Of a DNA stretch of 64,000 nt, positions 1-8,259 are shown piece after piece. Under the pieces are notes generated by a model. The model saw only the letters and a program-made list of their open reading frames with translations, did not search any database and was not told where the DNA came from. Numbering within the stretch: position 1 is the stretch's first letter; each line of letters opens with the position of its first letter. The stretch is from the NCBI RefSeq assembly GCF_900182695.1, contig NZ_FXTK01000001.1:1-64000 (forward strand), in the 5' to 3' direction. Made by a program: the position numbers and the translations under genes. The DNA comes from Paracoccus laeviglucosivorans (lineage in GTDB: Bacteria > Pseudomonadota > Alphaproteobacteria > Rhodobacterales > Rhodobacteraceae).

Positions 1-93
1 CATGGCGACGAGGGCAACGCCGCCGTCGAAGCCAAGGTCAAGGCCGAGGTCGAGGCACTTTGCGCGAAGTTCCCGCTATATAGCGGGATGTGA
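1..93 (+). CDS. glyA: Serine hydroxymethyltransferase, C-terminal fragment
   Basis: The window opens inside a reading frame whose last 30 residues end in a K-F-P-L-Y-x-G-M tail, typical of the C-terminus of alphaproteobacterial serine hydroxymethyltransferase. This is the PLP enzyme that interconverts serine and glycine and charges tetrahydrofolate with a one-carbon unit. The start and catalytic domain lie outside the window, so the call rests on the tail alone. The stop codon overlaps the GTG start of the following DUF817 gene by four bases (GTGA), which suggests translational coupling. Confidence 0.7.
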   Translation, partial: HGDEGNAAVEAKVKAEVEALCAKFPLYSGM

Positions 94-1031
94 GCGGGGC
101 TATGCCCCCATCGGCGCGCGGGTCCACCCGCGCGCTTGAACGACGACTTGGTGACTGGGCGCGCAAGCGTGTGCCCCGTCCCATCGTCGATCTGGTCTTG
201 TTCGTTCTGAAACAAGGCTGGGCCTGCCTGTTCGGCGCGCTGATGCTGGCCGCGATCATGCTGAGCCATCGGCTGTGGCAGCCCGACTGGCCCATCCGGC
301 GCTATGACGCGCTTTTCGTCTTTGCGATCTCCACGCAGACGCTGTTCCTGATCCTGCGACTGGAAACTTGGGCCGAGGCGCGGGTCATCGCGCTGTTCCA
401 TCTGACCGGCACCGCGATGGAAATCTTCAAGATCCATGCCGGATCATGGTCCTATCCCGAACCCGGCATCATGAAGCTGATGGGCGTGCCGCTGTTTTCG
501 GGCTTCATGTATGCCAGTGTCGGGTCATATATGGCGCGGGTCATCCGCATCTTCGACATGCGATTTACCCCCTATCCGCCTTTCTGGCTGACGGTTCTGC
601 TGGCGGTGCTGATCTACTGCAATTTCTTTGCGCATCACTTTCTACCGGACATCCGGCTGGCACTGTTCGCAGCCACCGTGATCATCTATGGCCGCACCAT
701 GATCTGGTTCCGGCCAGGTCGCTGGTATGCGATGCCCTTGCCACTGGCCGCGTTCCTGACCAGCCTGTTTCTGTGGATCGCAGAGAATGTCGGGACCAGC
801 ACCGGCACTTGGCTTTATGCTGGCCAGATGACGCTGGACCATGTGTCCTTCAGCAAGATCGGGTCGTGGTATCTGCTGCTTTACGTCAGCTTTGTCACCG
901 TGACGCTGGCCAGCAGGCGTGGCATCGGCTTAGATAAGCCCGCGTTGCAGCATGATCCAGACGGCCAGCGCGGCCAGCACCAACAGCCCCAGCACGACGC
1001 CCGAGGCCCAGCTGATAAAACCGCCCTGTAG
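90..1031 (+). CDS. DUF817 family integral membrane protein
   Basis: This 313-residue protein matches the DUF817 family, whose function is unknown. It has about seven or eight hydrophobic segments between residues 40 and 275 and family-typical blocks such as K-I-x-x-G-S-W-S-Y-P near residue 115 and the C-terminal G-T-W-x-Y near residue 240. The GTG start overlaps the glyA stop; an in-frame ATG four codons later is possible. The last 35 or so residues are polar and Gln-rich, unlike the rest, and are read from DNA that also encodes the C-terminus of the opposing gene. The frame has probably run past an ancestral stop. The family call is good; the role is unknown. Confidence 0.8.
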   Translation: MSGAMPPSARGSTRALERRLGDWARKRVPRPIVDLVLFVLKQGWACLFGALMLAAIMLSHRLWQPDWPIRRYDALFVFAISTQTLFLILRLETWAEARVIALFHLTGTAMEIFKIHAGSWSYPEPGIMKLMGVPLFSGFMYASVGSYMARVIRIFDMRFTPYPPFWLTVLLAVLIYCNFFAHHFLPDIRLALFAATVIIYGRTMIWFRPGRWYAMPLPLAAFLTSLFLWIAENVGTSTGTWLYAGQMTLDHVSFSKIGSWYLLLYVSFVTVTLASRRGIGLDKPALQHDPDGQRGQHQQPQHDARGPADKTAL

Positions 1032-1313
1032 CCGCGCGCCCTGTCCCAGAGGGCGCAGATAGGTGGTCAGCGCCTTGTGCGCGCGCTCAAGCCTGGTGAA
1101 ATCGACCTGCCGGGCCAGCTTGGGGTTGCCCGACATGCGATCGGCCTGCGTCAGAAACATCGCCTCGCGCCGCAGACGACGTGGCAAAGCGCCGCCGCGC
1201 TTGTGCATCATCGCCTCCAGATCGGGCTGCTGTCCGCGCTTGGCCCCGCCATAGCGCGACGCCATCAGGCTAGCCACCTCATCGGCCATCGGCCGGATGT
1301 CTTCGATACCCAT
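930..1313 (-). CDS. Small hypothetical protein with C-terminal membrane anchor
   Basis: The product is 127 residues. Its N-terminal 90 residues are charged and Arg-rich, followed by one strongly hydrophobic segment (about residues 99-122) that would anchor it in the inner membrane with the basic part in the cytoplasm. The Met-Gly-Ile-Glu-Asp start fits, with no longer plausible extension. It resembles uncharacterised short proteins of Rhodobacterales, but no domain is recognised. It is convergent with the DUF817 gene and its last 100 bp are shared with that frame on the other strand. Base composition and codon use look normal for the genome. Confidence 0.6.
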   Translation of the reverse strand: MGIEDIRPMADEVASLMASRYGGAKRGQQPDLEAMMHKRGGALPRRLRREAMFLTQADRMSGNPKLARQVDFTRLERAHKALTTYLRPLGQGARLQGGFISWASGVVLGLLVLAALAVWIMLQRGLI

Positions 1314-1383
1314 CGCACCGTCCCCTTTTGGCGCAAGGCTACCGCCTCTGGCGCTGCTTCGCCAGTGGCGCTAGGGTCGCGCC

Positions 1384-2154
1384 ATGATGCTGAACATGAC
1401 CGAAATCGGAGAGGATTCGGGCCAGCCTCCGGTGCTTTTGGCACATGGGCTGCTTGGATCGGGCAAGAACCTTGGCGGGATCGCGCGCAGGCTGGCACAG
1501 TCGCGCCGCGTCATCATGCTGGACATGCGCAATCACGGCGACAGCTTCCATGATCCCGATCACAGTTATCCGGCGCTGGCGGATGATCTGGCGCAGATCA
1601 TCGCCGCGCAGGGCGGTCAGGCGGATGTGCTGGGCCATTCCATGGGCGGCAAGGCCGCGATGATGCTGGCGCTGACCCACCCGGATCTGGTGCGCAAACT
1701 GCTGGTCATGGACATCGCCCCCCATGCCTATGGCCACAGCCAGACCCCGCTGATCGACGCGATGGAGGCGGTCGAGCTGACCGACCTGCGCCTGCGGTCG
1801 GAAGCCGATGCGCGGCTGGCCCGGCATGTGACCGAACCGGGCGTGCGGGCATTTCTGCTGCAATCGCTGGACCTGAAATCGCAGCCGCCGCGCTGGCGTT
1901 TCAACCTGACCGCGCTGCGTGACCAGATGTCCAATCTGGTCGGCTGGCCCACCGACACGCCGAAAGCCGCCTTTCACGGTCCGGCGCTGTTTCTGGCGGG
2001 CGCGGCATCGGATTACTGCCGCGAACCGCAGGTGCAGGCCATCCGCGAATATTTCCCCGAAGCACGCATCAAGTTTCTGGCTGGTGCCGGACATTGGCTT
2101 CACGCCGACCGTCCTGCGGAAGTAGCTGAAATGGCCGCGGAATTTCTAGGCTAG
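1384..2154 (+). CDS. Alpha/beta-fold hydrolase, YbfF-type esterase
   Basis: This 256-residue protein is a single alpha/beta hydrolase domain. It shows the oxyanion-hole H-G at residues 21-22 and the nucleophile elbow G-H-S-M-G-G with Ser86. Asp110 lies in V-M-D-I-A-P, at the position of the catalytic Asp of E. coli YbfF, and His237 in G-A-G-H-W-L. YbfF homologues hydrolyse short acyl esters and acyl-CoA-like thioesters; the natural substrate is not known. No signal peptide is visible, so it is cytoplasmic. It converges on the small lipoprotein gene downstream with a four-base overlap of stop codons. A nearby methionine, two codons in, is an alternative start. Confidence 0.85.
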   Translation: MMLNMTEIGEDSGQPPVLLAHGLLGSGKNLGGIARRLAQSRRVIMLDMRNHGDSFHDPDHSYPALADDLAQIIAAQGGQADVLGHSMGGKAAMMLALTHPDLVRKLLVMDIAPHAYGHSQTPLIDAMEAVELTDLRLRSEADARLARHVTEPGVRAFLLQSLDLKSQPPRWRFNLTALRDQMSNLVGWPTDTPKAAFHGPALFLAGAASDYCREPQVQAIREYFPEARIKFLAGAGHWLHADRPAEVAEMAAEFLG

Positions 2155-2462
2155 CAACGCAAAGCGATTTCGGCGACACCTGTATCGCCGGGGATTTTCG
2201 TTACCATGCTGTTCGGAATCGGCGTGCAGCCCGTGGCTTGCGCTGCAGCGGTCACCATCAGGCCGGGAACACGCGCGCGGTTTGACCGGGACAGATAGCC
2301 CAGCCGGATCACCTGCGCCCGTGTGGGGTTCTGAAACACCGCGAAATCCACGCCATCGACGGTGACGTCATGACGCACAGCCCCCATGAACCCCACCGAG
2401 GGCGAAGCACAGGCGGCAAGCAGAAGCAGTAGCAGGAAAACGATCATATGCATGACCCGCAT
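2151..2462 (-). CDS. Small predicted lipoprotein of unknown function
   Basis: The 103-residue product begins with a short hydrophobic stretch rich in Leu followed by a lipobox L-A-A-C, so the mature protein would be lipidated at Cys18 and sit in the periplasm. The remaining 85 residues include an F-Q-N-P-T-R-A-Q segment and two Cys residues near the C-terminus that could pair. No domain is recognised. Three in-frame ATG codons lie within the first six codons, so the exact start is open. It diverges from the entericidin-like gene; the roughly 95 bp between them hold a CtrA-like box. Confidence 0.65.
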   Translation of the reverse strand: MRVMHMIVFLLLLLLAACASPSVGFMGAVRHDVTVDGVDFAVFQNPTRAQVIRLGYLSRSNRARVPGLMVTAAAQATGCTPIPNSMVTKIPGDTGVAEIALRC

Positions 2463-2477
2463 CGTTGCACGAAAGCG

Positions 2478-2493
2478 TTAAGCAACTGCTAAC
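2478..2493. promoter_or_regulatory. Candidate CtrA half-matching box
   Basis: The sequence reads TTAA, seven bases, CTAAC. It differs at one base from the CtrA consensus TTAA-N7-TTAAC used in Caulobacter and Rhodobacterales. It lies between a divergent lipoprotein gene and an entericidin-like gene, about 65 bp before the latter's start. This is a motif match only. Confidence 0.3.
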
Positions 2494-2557
2494 ATCCGGC
2501 GGAACCTGCCGGGGTTTCAGTGCGTTATCCGTCCGACAATTCATGCAGGAGTGCATC

Positions 2558-2701
2558 ATGCGCCAAGTTCTGAAACTGACCCCGATCCTTGCCCTGCTGG
2601 CGCTGGCCGCCTGCGAAACCGTGCAGGGCGCGGGACGGGACATGCAGGCCGCCGGTCAGGCGGTGTCGCGCGAAAGCCAGGAAGCCCAGATGGGGATGTG
2701 A
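2558..2701 (+). CDS. Entericidin-type small lipoprotein
   Basis: The 47-residue product has a signal peptide ending in a lipobox (L-A-A-C, Cys18), then the entericidin signature E-T-V-Q-G-A-G-R-D-M. Entericidin A/B family members are tiny envelope lipoproteins first described in E. coli as a stress-controlled bacteriolytic/antidote pair; many homologues have no known activity. The start is the ATG with AGGAG seven bases upstream; a longer in-frame reading from about 90 bp upstream has no support. A strong terminator follows. A second, longer paralogue lies 240 bp downstream, after the terminator, so the two are separate units. Confidence 0.85.
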   Translation: MRQVLKLTPILALLALAACETVQGAGRDMQAAGQAVSRESQEAQMGM

Positions 2702-2723
2702 TCCCCGTTTCCGGCGCGTGACC

Positions 2724-2751
2724 AAAGGCGGCCCTGCCAGGCCGCCTTTTT
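2724..2751 (+). terminator. Rho-independent terminator after the first entericidin gene
   Basis: A perfect 10-bp stem (AAAGGCGGCC paired with GGCCGCCTTT) encloses a six-base loop and runs into a T tract. It sits 22 bp after the first entericidin stop. Confidence 0.85.
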
Positions 2752-2941
2752 ACATGCGATTCGCTCATGCCGTGCGGATGCAGCCAAAGCACAACCCACG
2801 CCACAGGCAATTCCCGCCCGGAATGAGAGGATTTCCGCCGATATGTCCGAAATTTGCATTCCTCGCGTTTCCGTGAGGGGTGATCGGCAGCAGGGTGCAT
2901 TAGATTCCCTGAAAAAACGAGCAGACAAGAAAGGAACGATA

Positions 2942-3181
2942 ATGGGACGGATGCTTCAATTCGCGCCGTTGCTGGGTCTGATGGCGATTTCCGCCTGCGA
3001 GACGATGCAAGGGGCAGGACGCGACATGCAAAGCGCCGGGGCAATGCTGACCGAGCAAAGCGCCAACGCGCAGACGCAGATGGGCCAGACGACCTTGGGC
3101 ACCTCGCCTTCGTATAGCGCGACGACGCCTTATGGTGGCGCGTCTCCGGCACCTTATTCGCCGACGCCCGCGCCTTACTGA
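2942..3181 (+). CDS. Entericidin-type lipoprotein with Pro/Tyr/Ser-rich tail
   Basis: The 79-residue product starts at the ATG preceded by AAGGAACGATA. It has a signal peptide with a Cys after an A-I-S-A run, then E-T-M-Q-G-A-G-R-D-M-Q-S-A-G, nearly the same core as the upstream paralogue. It differs in carrying about 35 extra residues made mostly of Ser, Thr, Pro, Tyr, Ala and Gly, ending in P-T-P-A-P-Y. The low-complexity tail looks extended and would project into the periplasm. No partner gene is seen. The pair most likely arose by duplication, after which this copy gained the tail. Function is unknown. Confidence 0.75.
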   Translation: MGRMLQFAPLLGLMAISACETMQGAGRDMQSAGAMLTEQSANAQTQMGQTTLGTSPSYSATTPYGGASPAPYSPTPAPY

Positions 3182-3206
3182 CAGATCGACCACCGCTATG
3201 TGGCAC

Positions 3207-3228
3207 GGCTCCGCCTTGCGGGGCCTTT
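3207..3228 (+). terminator. Terminator between the second entericidin and the SGNH gene
   Basis: An 8-bp stem with one G-U pair (GGCTCCGC against GCGGGGCC), a three-base loop and a short T run follow the entericidin gene. It could serve both convergent transcripts, though the minus-strand side lacks a T tract. Confidence 0.55.
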
Positions 3229-3235
3229 CGGTCGT

Positions 3236-4534
3236 TCAGGGTGTGAAAGGCCCCGCCGCCTGCCCCGGCGGGATGGCCAGTCGAAAGCCCGGCAGCCAGT
3301 GATGCAGATGCTTGCCCGGATAGATGCGCGACGGGCTGGAAAATCCGGTGCGGATCTGGCCGCCGCCAAAGGGCAGCGGGCGCGGTTCGCCACGGCTGGC
3401 CGGATCGCTGCGCCGGAACGCATAGTCCAACACCAGCCCGCCCCGTGCCGGGCTTTCCAGTTCGACGACGATACGGTCGGGGCCTGTCAACGCGACGTCG
3501 GAAATCCTGTTCGGAATACGCGCCGGCAATGAGAAGCCGAAATTCGGATAGGCGGGCGCATCATGGTCGGTCATCAGGGGACCATCCGCGAAGACATCTA
3601 TCTGGATGCGCCGGTCGTCCAGTCGCCGCCAGCTTAGGGGCCGTGGCGCGTGCCATGCCTGCCCGGCCTCCAGCGCGGAAATGGCCAGGGCTGAAAGTTC
3701 GCCGATCAGTGTCTTGCCTTCGGGACCGTGATGGATGCTGTCTTGCAGCGAATAGGGGTAAAGCGGGCCAAGAAAGGTCAGGTTCGCACCGCCCTGCTGC
3801 GCGATACGCAGGATCGCCTGACGGCTGTGCCAGTCATTGCCCGAAAACTCGCCCGTTGTCCCGGCAATCTGCGTGACCAGCCAATGCGGGCGGCAGCCCA
3901 GCCGGATCAGGCTTTCATCGATCATCGTCTTGGCCTGATGGAACGCCTCGACATAGGCATCGACGGGTGTGGCGCGGTCCGCCTCGCCGTGGATGAACAG
4001 GATATAGCAGCGCGAGGCATCGCGGCCATTCGCCCGCGCCGCGGCCAGCAATTCCGCCGCGTCGTCCAGCATATCCTGCAGGATCGGCGAAACCGAGCCA
4101 TCCGCCAGCCGGAAAATCCCGGTCAGATACTGGTGCGGCGGCGGCAGGCCGACCAGACGCATTCCACCCTTGGCCGCTGACTGCACATAGATCCCGTCAT
4201 ACCCCCCGGACGCCATCAGCACGCTGCCCGCCACATGCAGGATCGAGGTCGAACCGATCGCGCGCCATGCTGTGGGCATGATACGCTGCAGATGTTCGGG
4301 GCGCAGGCGGCGTCCGTCCTGCCAGAACACTTGTCGCGCCTGTTTGCGCTGACCCGAAACCTCGCGCGCGTTGCTGGCCGAAGGGGTCAGCACCTCGGGA
4401 TTTTCCAGCAGTGGCGATTGCGGGCGACCTGCCGTAACGAAGCCATCCGCGTTGGACTGACCATAGGTGAAAATCAGCAAGGCGGGCTTCAGATCGGTGT
4501 CTGGCAAGAACGCAGCAGGTTCGGGCACGGGCAT
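3236..4534 (-). CDS. SGNH/GDSL-type carbohydrate esterase-like hydrolase
   Basis: The 432-residue protein has the opening block Y-G-Q-S-N (Ser near residue 27) and F-I-H-G-E-A-D near residues 181-187. This corresponds to the sialate O-acetylesterase/CE6 motifs G-Q-S-N and Q-G-E-x-D. A D-S-I-H block near residues 265-268 would supply the catalytic Asp and His. Such enzymes remove acetyl groups from sugars or polysaccharides. No signal peptide is visible, which is odd for this class and suggests a cytoplasmic or capsular-precursor substrate. The C-terminal 130 residues look like a beta-rich appendage. ATG is used as start; a TTG two codons earlier is possible. It is monocistronic between terminators. 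Confidence 0.75.
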   Translation of the reverse strand: MPVPEPAAFLPDTDLKPALLIFTYGQSNADGFVTAGRPQSPLLENPEVLTPSASNAREVSGQRKQARQVFWQDGRRLRPEHLQRIMPTAWRAIGSTSILHVAGSVLMASGGYDGIYVQSAAKGGMRLVGLPPPHQYLTGIFRLADGSVSPILQDMLDDAAELLAAARANGRDASRCYILFIHGEADRATPVDAYVEAFHQAKTMIDESLIRLGCRPHWLVTQIAGTTGEFSGNDWHSRQAILRIAQQGGANLTFLGPLYPYSLQDSIHHGPEGKTLIGELSALAISALEAGQAWHAPRPLSWRRLDDRRIQIDVFADGPLMTDHDAPAYPNFGFSLPARIPNRISDVALTGPDRIVVELESPARGGLVLDYAFRRSDPASRGEPRPLPFGGGQIRTGFSSPSRIYPGKHLHHWLPGFRLAIPPGQAAGPFTP

Positions 4535-4716
4535 ATCCAAATATGGGGAACAAAGCTGATCGTGGAAAACGAAAACATGTAACTAAAAAACGCCGTGTCA
4601 GAAATCTGCGGCTTGGAAAGTGAACCAAACGGCGGGCAGACAAGTCAAGCAAATGCCAGGAGGCCCGGCACGCGCTGGCCCGACGTGGCAATCCGACCAC
4701 GCGGGCCGGAAAAGCG

Positions 4717-4738
4717 AAGGGGCGCCGAAGCGCCCCTT
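4717..4738 (-). terminator. Terminator of lepA
   Basis: Read on the minus strand, a 9-bp stem (AAGGGGCGC against GCGCCCCTT) closes on a TTCG tetraloop just after the lepA stop. A T-rich stretch follows about ten bases later. Confidence 0.8.
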
Positions 4739-4741
4739 GTC

Positions 4742-6541
4742 TTAGTTGTCCATCTTGAGCGCCTGGATAAAGGCTGTCTGCGGGATTTCGACCTTGCCGA
4801 ACTGCCGCATCTTCTTTTTCCCGGCCTTCTGCTTTTCCAGCAGCTTCTTCTTGCGCGTCGCGTCGCCGCCATAGCATTTCGCGGTCACGTCCTTGCGCAT
4901 CGCAGACAAAGTTTCACGCGCAATGACGCGGGCGCCGATGGCCGCCTGAATCGGGATCTTGAACATATGGCGCGGGATCAGCTCTTTCAGCTTTTCCACC
5001 ATGACCCGGCCACGCGATTCCGCACGGTCACGGTGGACCATGATCGACAGCGCATCCACCGGCTCGTCGTTCACAAGGATCGACATCTTGACCAGAAAAT
5101 CCTCGCGGTATTCGCTGATCTGATAGTCGAAACTGGCATAGCCCTTGGTCACCGATTTCAGACGGTCGTAGAAGTCGAAGACCACTTCGGCCAGCGGTAG
5201 ATCATAGACAACCATGGCGCGGTTGCCCGCATAGGTCAGGTCCATCTGGATGCCGCGGCGATCCTGGCACAGCTTCAGCACGTCGCCCAGATATTCGTCG
5301 GGCACCATGATCGTGGCCTTGATGCGCGGCTCTTCGATATGGTCCACATAGGTCAGGTCGGGCATGTCGGCGGGATTGTGCAGGTCGCGCACTTCGCCGT
5401 CCTTCATGTGCAGCTTGAAGACCACGCTGGGCGCAGTCGTGATCAGGTCCAGATCATATTCGCGTTCCAGACGGTCGCGGATCACCTCAAGGTGCAAAAG
5501 CCCAAGGAAGCCGCAACGGAAACCAAAGCCAAGCGCGGCCGAGGTCTCCATCTCATAGCTGAAGCTTGCGTCATTCAGTGCCAGCTTTTCGATGGCATCG
5601 CGAAGCGCCTCGAAATCGTTGGCGTCCACCGGGAACAGGCCGCAGAACACCACCGGTTGCGCGGGTTTGAAGCCCGGCAAAGGCGTATCCGTGCCCTTTT
5701 TCTCATGCGTGATGGTATCGCCCACGCGCGTGTCGCGAACCTGCTTGATCGAGGCGGTGAAGACGCCGATCTCACCCGGTCCAAGTTCGGCGATGTCCTG
5801 CATCTGCGGGCGCAGAACGGCCAGCTTGTCGATGCCGTAAACCGCGCCGGTCTGCATCATCTTGATGCGTTCGCCCTTTTTCACCACGCCGTCCATGACG
5901 CGGATCATGACGACGACGCCCAGATAGGCGTCATACCATGAATCGACCAGCATCGCTTTCAGCGGCGCGTTGCGGTCGCCCTTGGGGGCGGGCAGACGGG
6001 TGACGATGGCTTCCAGCACGTCGGGAATGCCAAGGCCGGTTTTCGCGGAAATCGGGATCGCGTCCTGCGCGTCGATGCCGATGACTTCCTCGATATTCGC
6101 CTTGACCCGCTCGGGTTCTGCGGCGGGCAGGTCGATCTTGTTCAGGACCGGCACGATTTCATGGCCCGCGTCAATCGCCTGATAGACGTTGGCCAGCGTC
6201 TGCGCCTCGACACCCTGCGAGGCATCGACGACCAGCAGCGAACCTTCGACGGCGCGCATCGAACGGCTGACTTCATAGGCAAAGTCCACGTGGCCGGGTG
6301 TGTCGATCAGGTTCAGGACATAGCGCTTGCCGTCCTTGGCCGGATAATCGATCCGCACGGTGTTGGCCTTGATGGTGATACCGCGCTCACGCTCGATATC
6401 CATGCTGTCCAGAAGCTGGGCTTTCATGTCGCGTTCGGCGACCGTGCCCGTCATCTGGATCAGCCTGTCGGCCAAGGTGGATTTGCCGTGGTCGATATGC
6501 GCCACGATGGAAAAATTACGGATGAGGTCAAGGTCGGTCAT
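4742..6541 (-). CDS. lepA: Elongation factor 4 (LepA), ribosome back-translocase GTPase
   Basis: At 599 residues this is full length. The GTPase motifs are intact: G1 A-H-I-D-H-G-K-S at 14-21, D-T-P-G-H at 80-84 and N-K-I-D at 134-137. The C-terminal domain unique to LepA is present, with the basic [13 protein letters not shown] block near the end. LepA binds elongating or assembling ribosomes and has roles in translocation fidelity and 30S biogenesis. It stands 60 bp downstream of the EamA transporter gene on the same strand and has its own terminator. Confidence 0.98.
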   Translation of the reverse strand: MTDLDLIRNFSIVAHIDHGKSTLADRLIQMTGTVAERDMKAQLLDSMDIERERGITIKANTVRIDYPAKDGKRYVLNLIDTPGHVDFAYEVSRSMRAVEGSLLVVDASQGVEAQTLANVYQAIDAGHEIVPVLNKIDLPAAEPERVKANIEEVIGIDAQDAIPISAKTGLGIPDVLEAIVTRLPAPKGDRNAPLKAMLVDSWYDAYLGVVVMIRVMDGVVKKGERIKMMQTGAVYGIDKLAVLRPQMQDIAELGPGEIGVFTASIKQVRDTRVGDTITHEKKGTDTPLPGFKPAQPVVFCGLFPVDANDFEALRDAIEKLALNDASFSYEMETSAALGFGFRCGFLGLLHLEVIRDRLEREYDLDLITTAPSVVFKLHMKDGEVRDLHNPADMPDLTYVDHIEEPRIKATIMVPDEYLGDVLKLCQDRRGIQMDLTYAGNRAMVVYDLPLAEVVFDFYDRLKSVTKGYASFDYQISEYREDFLVKMSILVNDEPVDALSIMVHRDRAESRGRVMVEKLKELIPRHMFKIPIQAAIGARVIARETLSAMRKDVTAKCYGGDATRKKKLLEKQKAGKKKMRQFGKVEIPQTAFIQALKMDN

Positions 6542-6601
6542 GATGGGCGGGCTATACAGGGGGTTTCGCGTTCTCGCCAGAGATTTCGCGCGTTCGGGCC
6601 G

Positions 6602-7501
6602 TCAGGTCGTGAAACCCGCTGCGCGAAGCTTGCGGCGGCGCAACTGTGCTTCGCGCCACATGGCATAACAGCCTGAACCGACGATGACCGCAGCACCCAG
6701 CAAGGTCAGCATATCGGGCCGCTCGTCGAACACCACAAGCGCCAGAACGATGGCAAAGACCAGACGGACATAGCGAAAGGGGGCCAGCGCCGCCGCCTCG
6801 CCCAATCGGGTGGCGGTGACCAGCAGCGCATAGCCCAGAATACCGACCGTCAGACAGGCCGCGACGCGCAACCATTGCCCGGCATCTGGCATCACAGGGC
6901 GCTGCCCCAGGACCAAAGCCATGGGCACCGCGACCACCGCCAGCCCCAGAAACGCCGATGCGGCAAGTTGCAGCGACGGGATGCGGGCGGGAACGCGGCG
7001 CGTAACGATGTCGCGGGCGGCAAAGCAGATGACTGCCAGCAAAGCGATCAGCGACGTCACCGAAAAGCCGTCGATGCCGGGCCGGATCACCAGCAATACG
7101 CCCAGAAAGCCCAGCCCGATCGCGCTCCACCGTCGCCAGCCCACCGGCTCGCCCAGAAAAAGTGCAGCGCCCAGCACGATGGCCAAGGGCTGCGCCTGCA
7201 TGATCGCGGCCGTGGGGGCCAACTCCCCCAATGCCAGCGCCGCCACGAACAGGACCGAGCCGCCCGCCTCGCCCAGATTGCGCAGTATCAGCGCCGGATA
7301 CCACAGATCACGGGTGAACAGGCGCCCGCCCTGCAATCGCAGCCCGATCCAGAACCCCATCCCACCGATCAGTCCGATCAGCCCCAGCACCTGGGCATAG
7401 GGCAACTCTGCGGAAAGCAGTTTGATAAACATGTCCTCAAAGGCGAACAGCACCATTGAGACGACCATGAGCATCGCCGCACGAAAATTTTCGCTGACCA
7501 T
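6602..7501 (-). CDS. EamA/DMT-superfamily transporter
   Basis: The 299-residue protein contains about ten evenly spaced hydrophobic segments arranged as two EamA repeats, the layout of drug/metabolite exporters. The start at M-V-S-E-N-F is chosen because AGGA stands eight bases upstream; a longer frame would add 21 residues without membrane character. A G-E-P-V-G-W block closes the first repeat and an F-D-E-R-P block the second, both usual in this family. Substrate cannot be told from sequence. It diverges from the small metallochaperone gene and may be cotranscribed with lepA. Confidence 0.88.
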   Translation of the reverse strand: MVSENFRAAMLMVVSMVLFAFEDMFIKLLSAELPYAQVLGLIGLIGGMGFWIGLRLQGGRLFTRDLWYPALILRNLGEAGGSVLFVAALALGELAPTAAIMQAQPLAIVLGAALFLGEPVGWRRWSAIGLGFLGVLLVIRPGIDGFSVTSLIALLAVICFAARDIVTRRVPARIPSLQLAASAFLGLAVVAVPMALVLGQRPVMPDAGQWLRVAACLTVGILGYALLVTATRLGEAAALAPFRYVRLVFAIVLALVVFDERPDMLTLLGAAVIVGSGCYAMWREAQLRRRKLRAAGFTT

Positions 7502-7601
7502 CAGTCGATCCTGACCGCAAATTGGATGTGTTGGGGAATTGCGGCAGACCGCTCCTTGCCTCAATCATAGGCACATTGTGACCGGGAAGGAAGGTGAGCC
7601 G

Positions 7602-7787
7602 ATGAAATTCCGCGTCATGGACATGACCTGCAACCATTGCACCGCCACGATCGAACAAGCGGTGGCCAAGGCCGGCGGCACGGCACGCCCCGATCTGTCC
7701 CTGCATCTGGTCGAGATCGAGGGGCTGGCACCCGGCCGCGCCGAGCAGGTGATTCGCGACGCCGGTTACACCCCGGAACCCGCCTGA
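7602..7787 (+). CDS. HMA-domain heavy-metal (copper) chaperone
   Basis: The 61-residue product is a single HMA domain of the CopZ/Atx1 type, with the metal site M-x-C-N-H-C (Cys10, Cys13) just after the first beta strand. Such proteins carry Cu(I), sometimes Zn(II) or other soft metals, to P-type ATPases. The ATG preceded by GAAGGAAGGTGAG gives the family's usual length. No copA or cueR is next to it in this window, so its partner must be elsewhere. The central residue of the CxxC is His, less common than Gly, Ala or Gln. Confidence 0.88.
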   Translation: MKFRVMDMTCNHCTATIEQAVAKAGGTARPDLSLHLVEIEGLAPGRAEQVIRDAGYTPEPA

Positions 7788-7946
7788 CGGCATATCTTGC
7801 GCCGCGCCCGGACCTGCGCGCCATCACTTGTCACGCCCCCGCGATTGAGCGTGATCGGGCTTTCTGATAGGCTGCCCCCTATAACATGCGGCTGCATAAG
7901 GGTGCCTAGCCTTGCCGCGACCAGGCAAATGCCCAAGGAGACAGTG

Positions 7947-8252
7947 ATGATCAATCGCCTGATGATCGCCGCAGCCGCGGTGGTGCTGACTGCGCCGCTT
8001 GCCGTTGCAGGCCCCATCGATTCCGCCTGCATCCGGTCCGAACGCTCGGCCAGCAGCCGCCAGCTTTGCGGCTGCATCCAGCAGGTTGCCGACATGACGC
8101 TGTCGCGCGGTGACCAGCGCCGCGCCGCCGCATTCTTCAAGGATGCCGACTCGGCTCAGGAAGTGCGCATGTCGAAAAGCAACGCCGACAACGCATTCTG
8201 GGCGCGCTACAAGAATTTCGCGGATTCTGCCGAGGCATATTGCGCGAACTGA
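7947..8252 (+). CDS. Secreted small cysteine-containing protein
   Basis: The 101-residue product begins with a clear Sec signal peptide (hydrophobic residues 5-20, cleavage after A-V-A). The mature part has four cysteines, including a C-G-C pair and one three residues from the end, so disulfides are likely in the periplasm. The start is the ATG with AAGGAG seven bases upstream. It is similar in size and pattern to uncharacterised Rhodobacterales periplasmic proteins; no domain is named. The sirtuin gene begins seven bases after its stop and may be cotranscribed. Confidence 0.7.
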   Translation: MINRLMIAAAAVVLTAPLAVAGPIDSACIRSERSASSRQLCGCIQQVADMTLSRGDQRRAAAFFKDADSAQEVRMSKSNADNAFWARYKNFADSAEAYCAN

Positions 8253-8259
8253 GGCGATC

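Noticed and set aside
2558-3181. A classical toxin-antitoxin entericidin locus
   Set aside because: The two genes are split by a strong terminator and both have the same lipoprotein core, so a toxin/antidote assignment cannot be supported.
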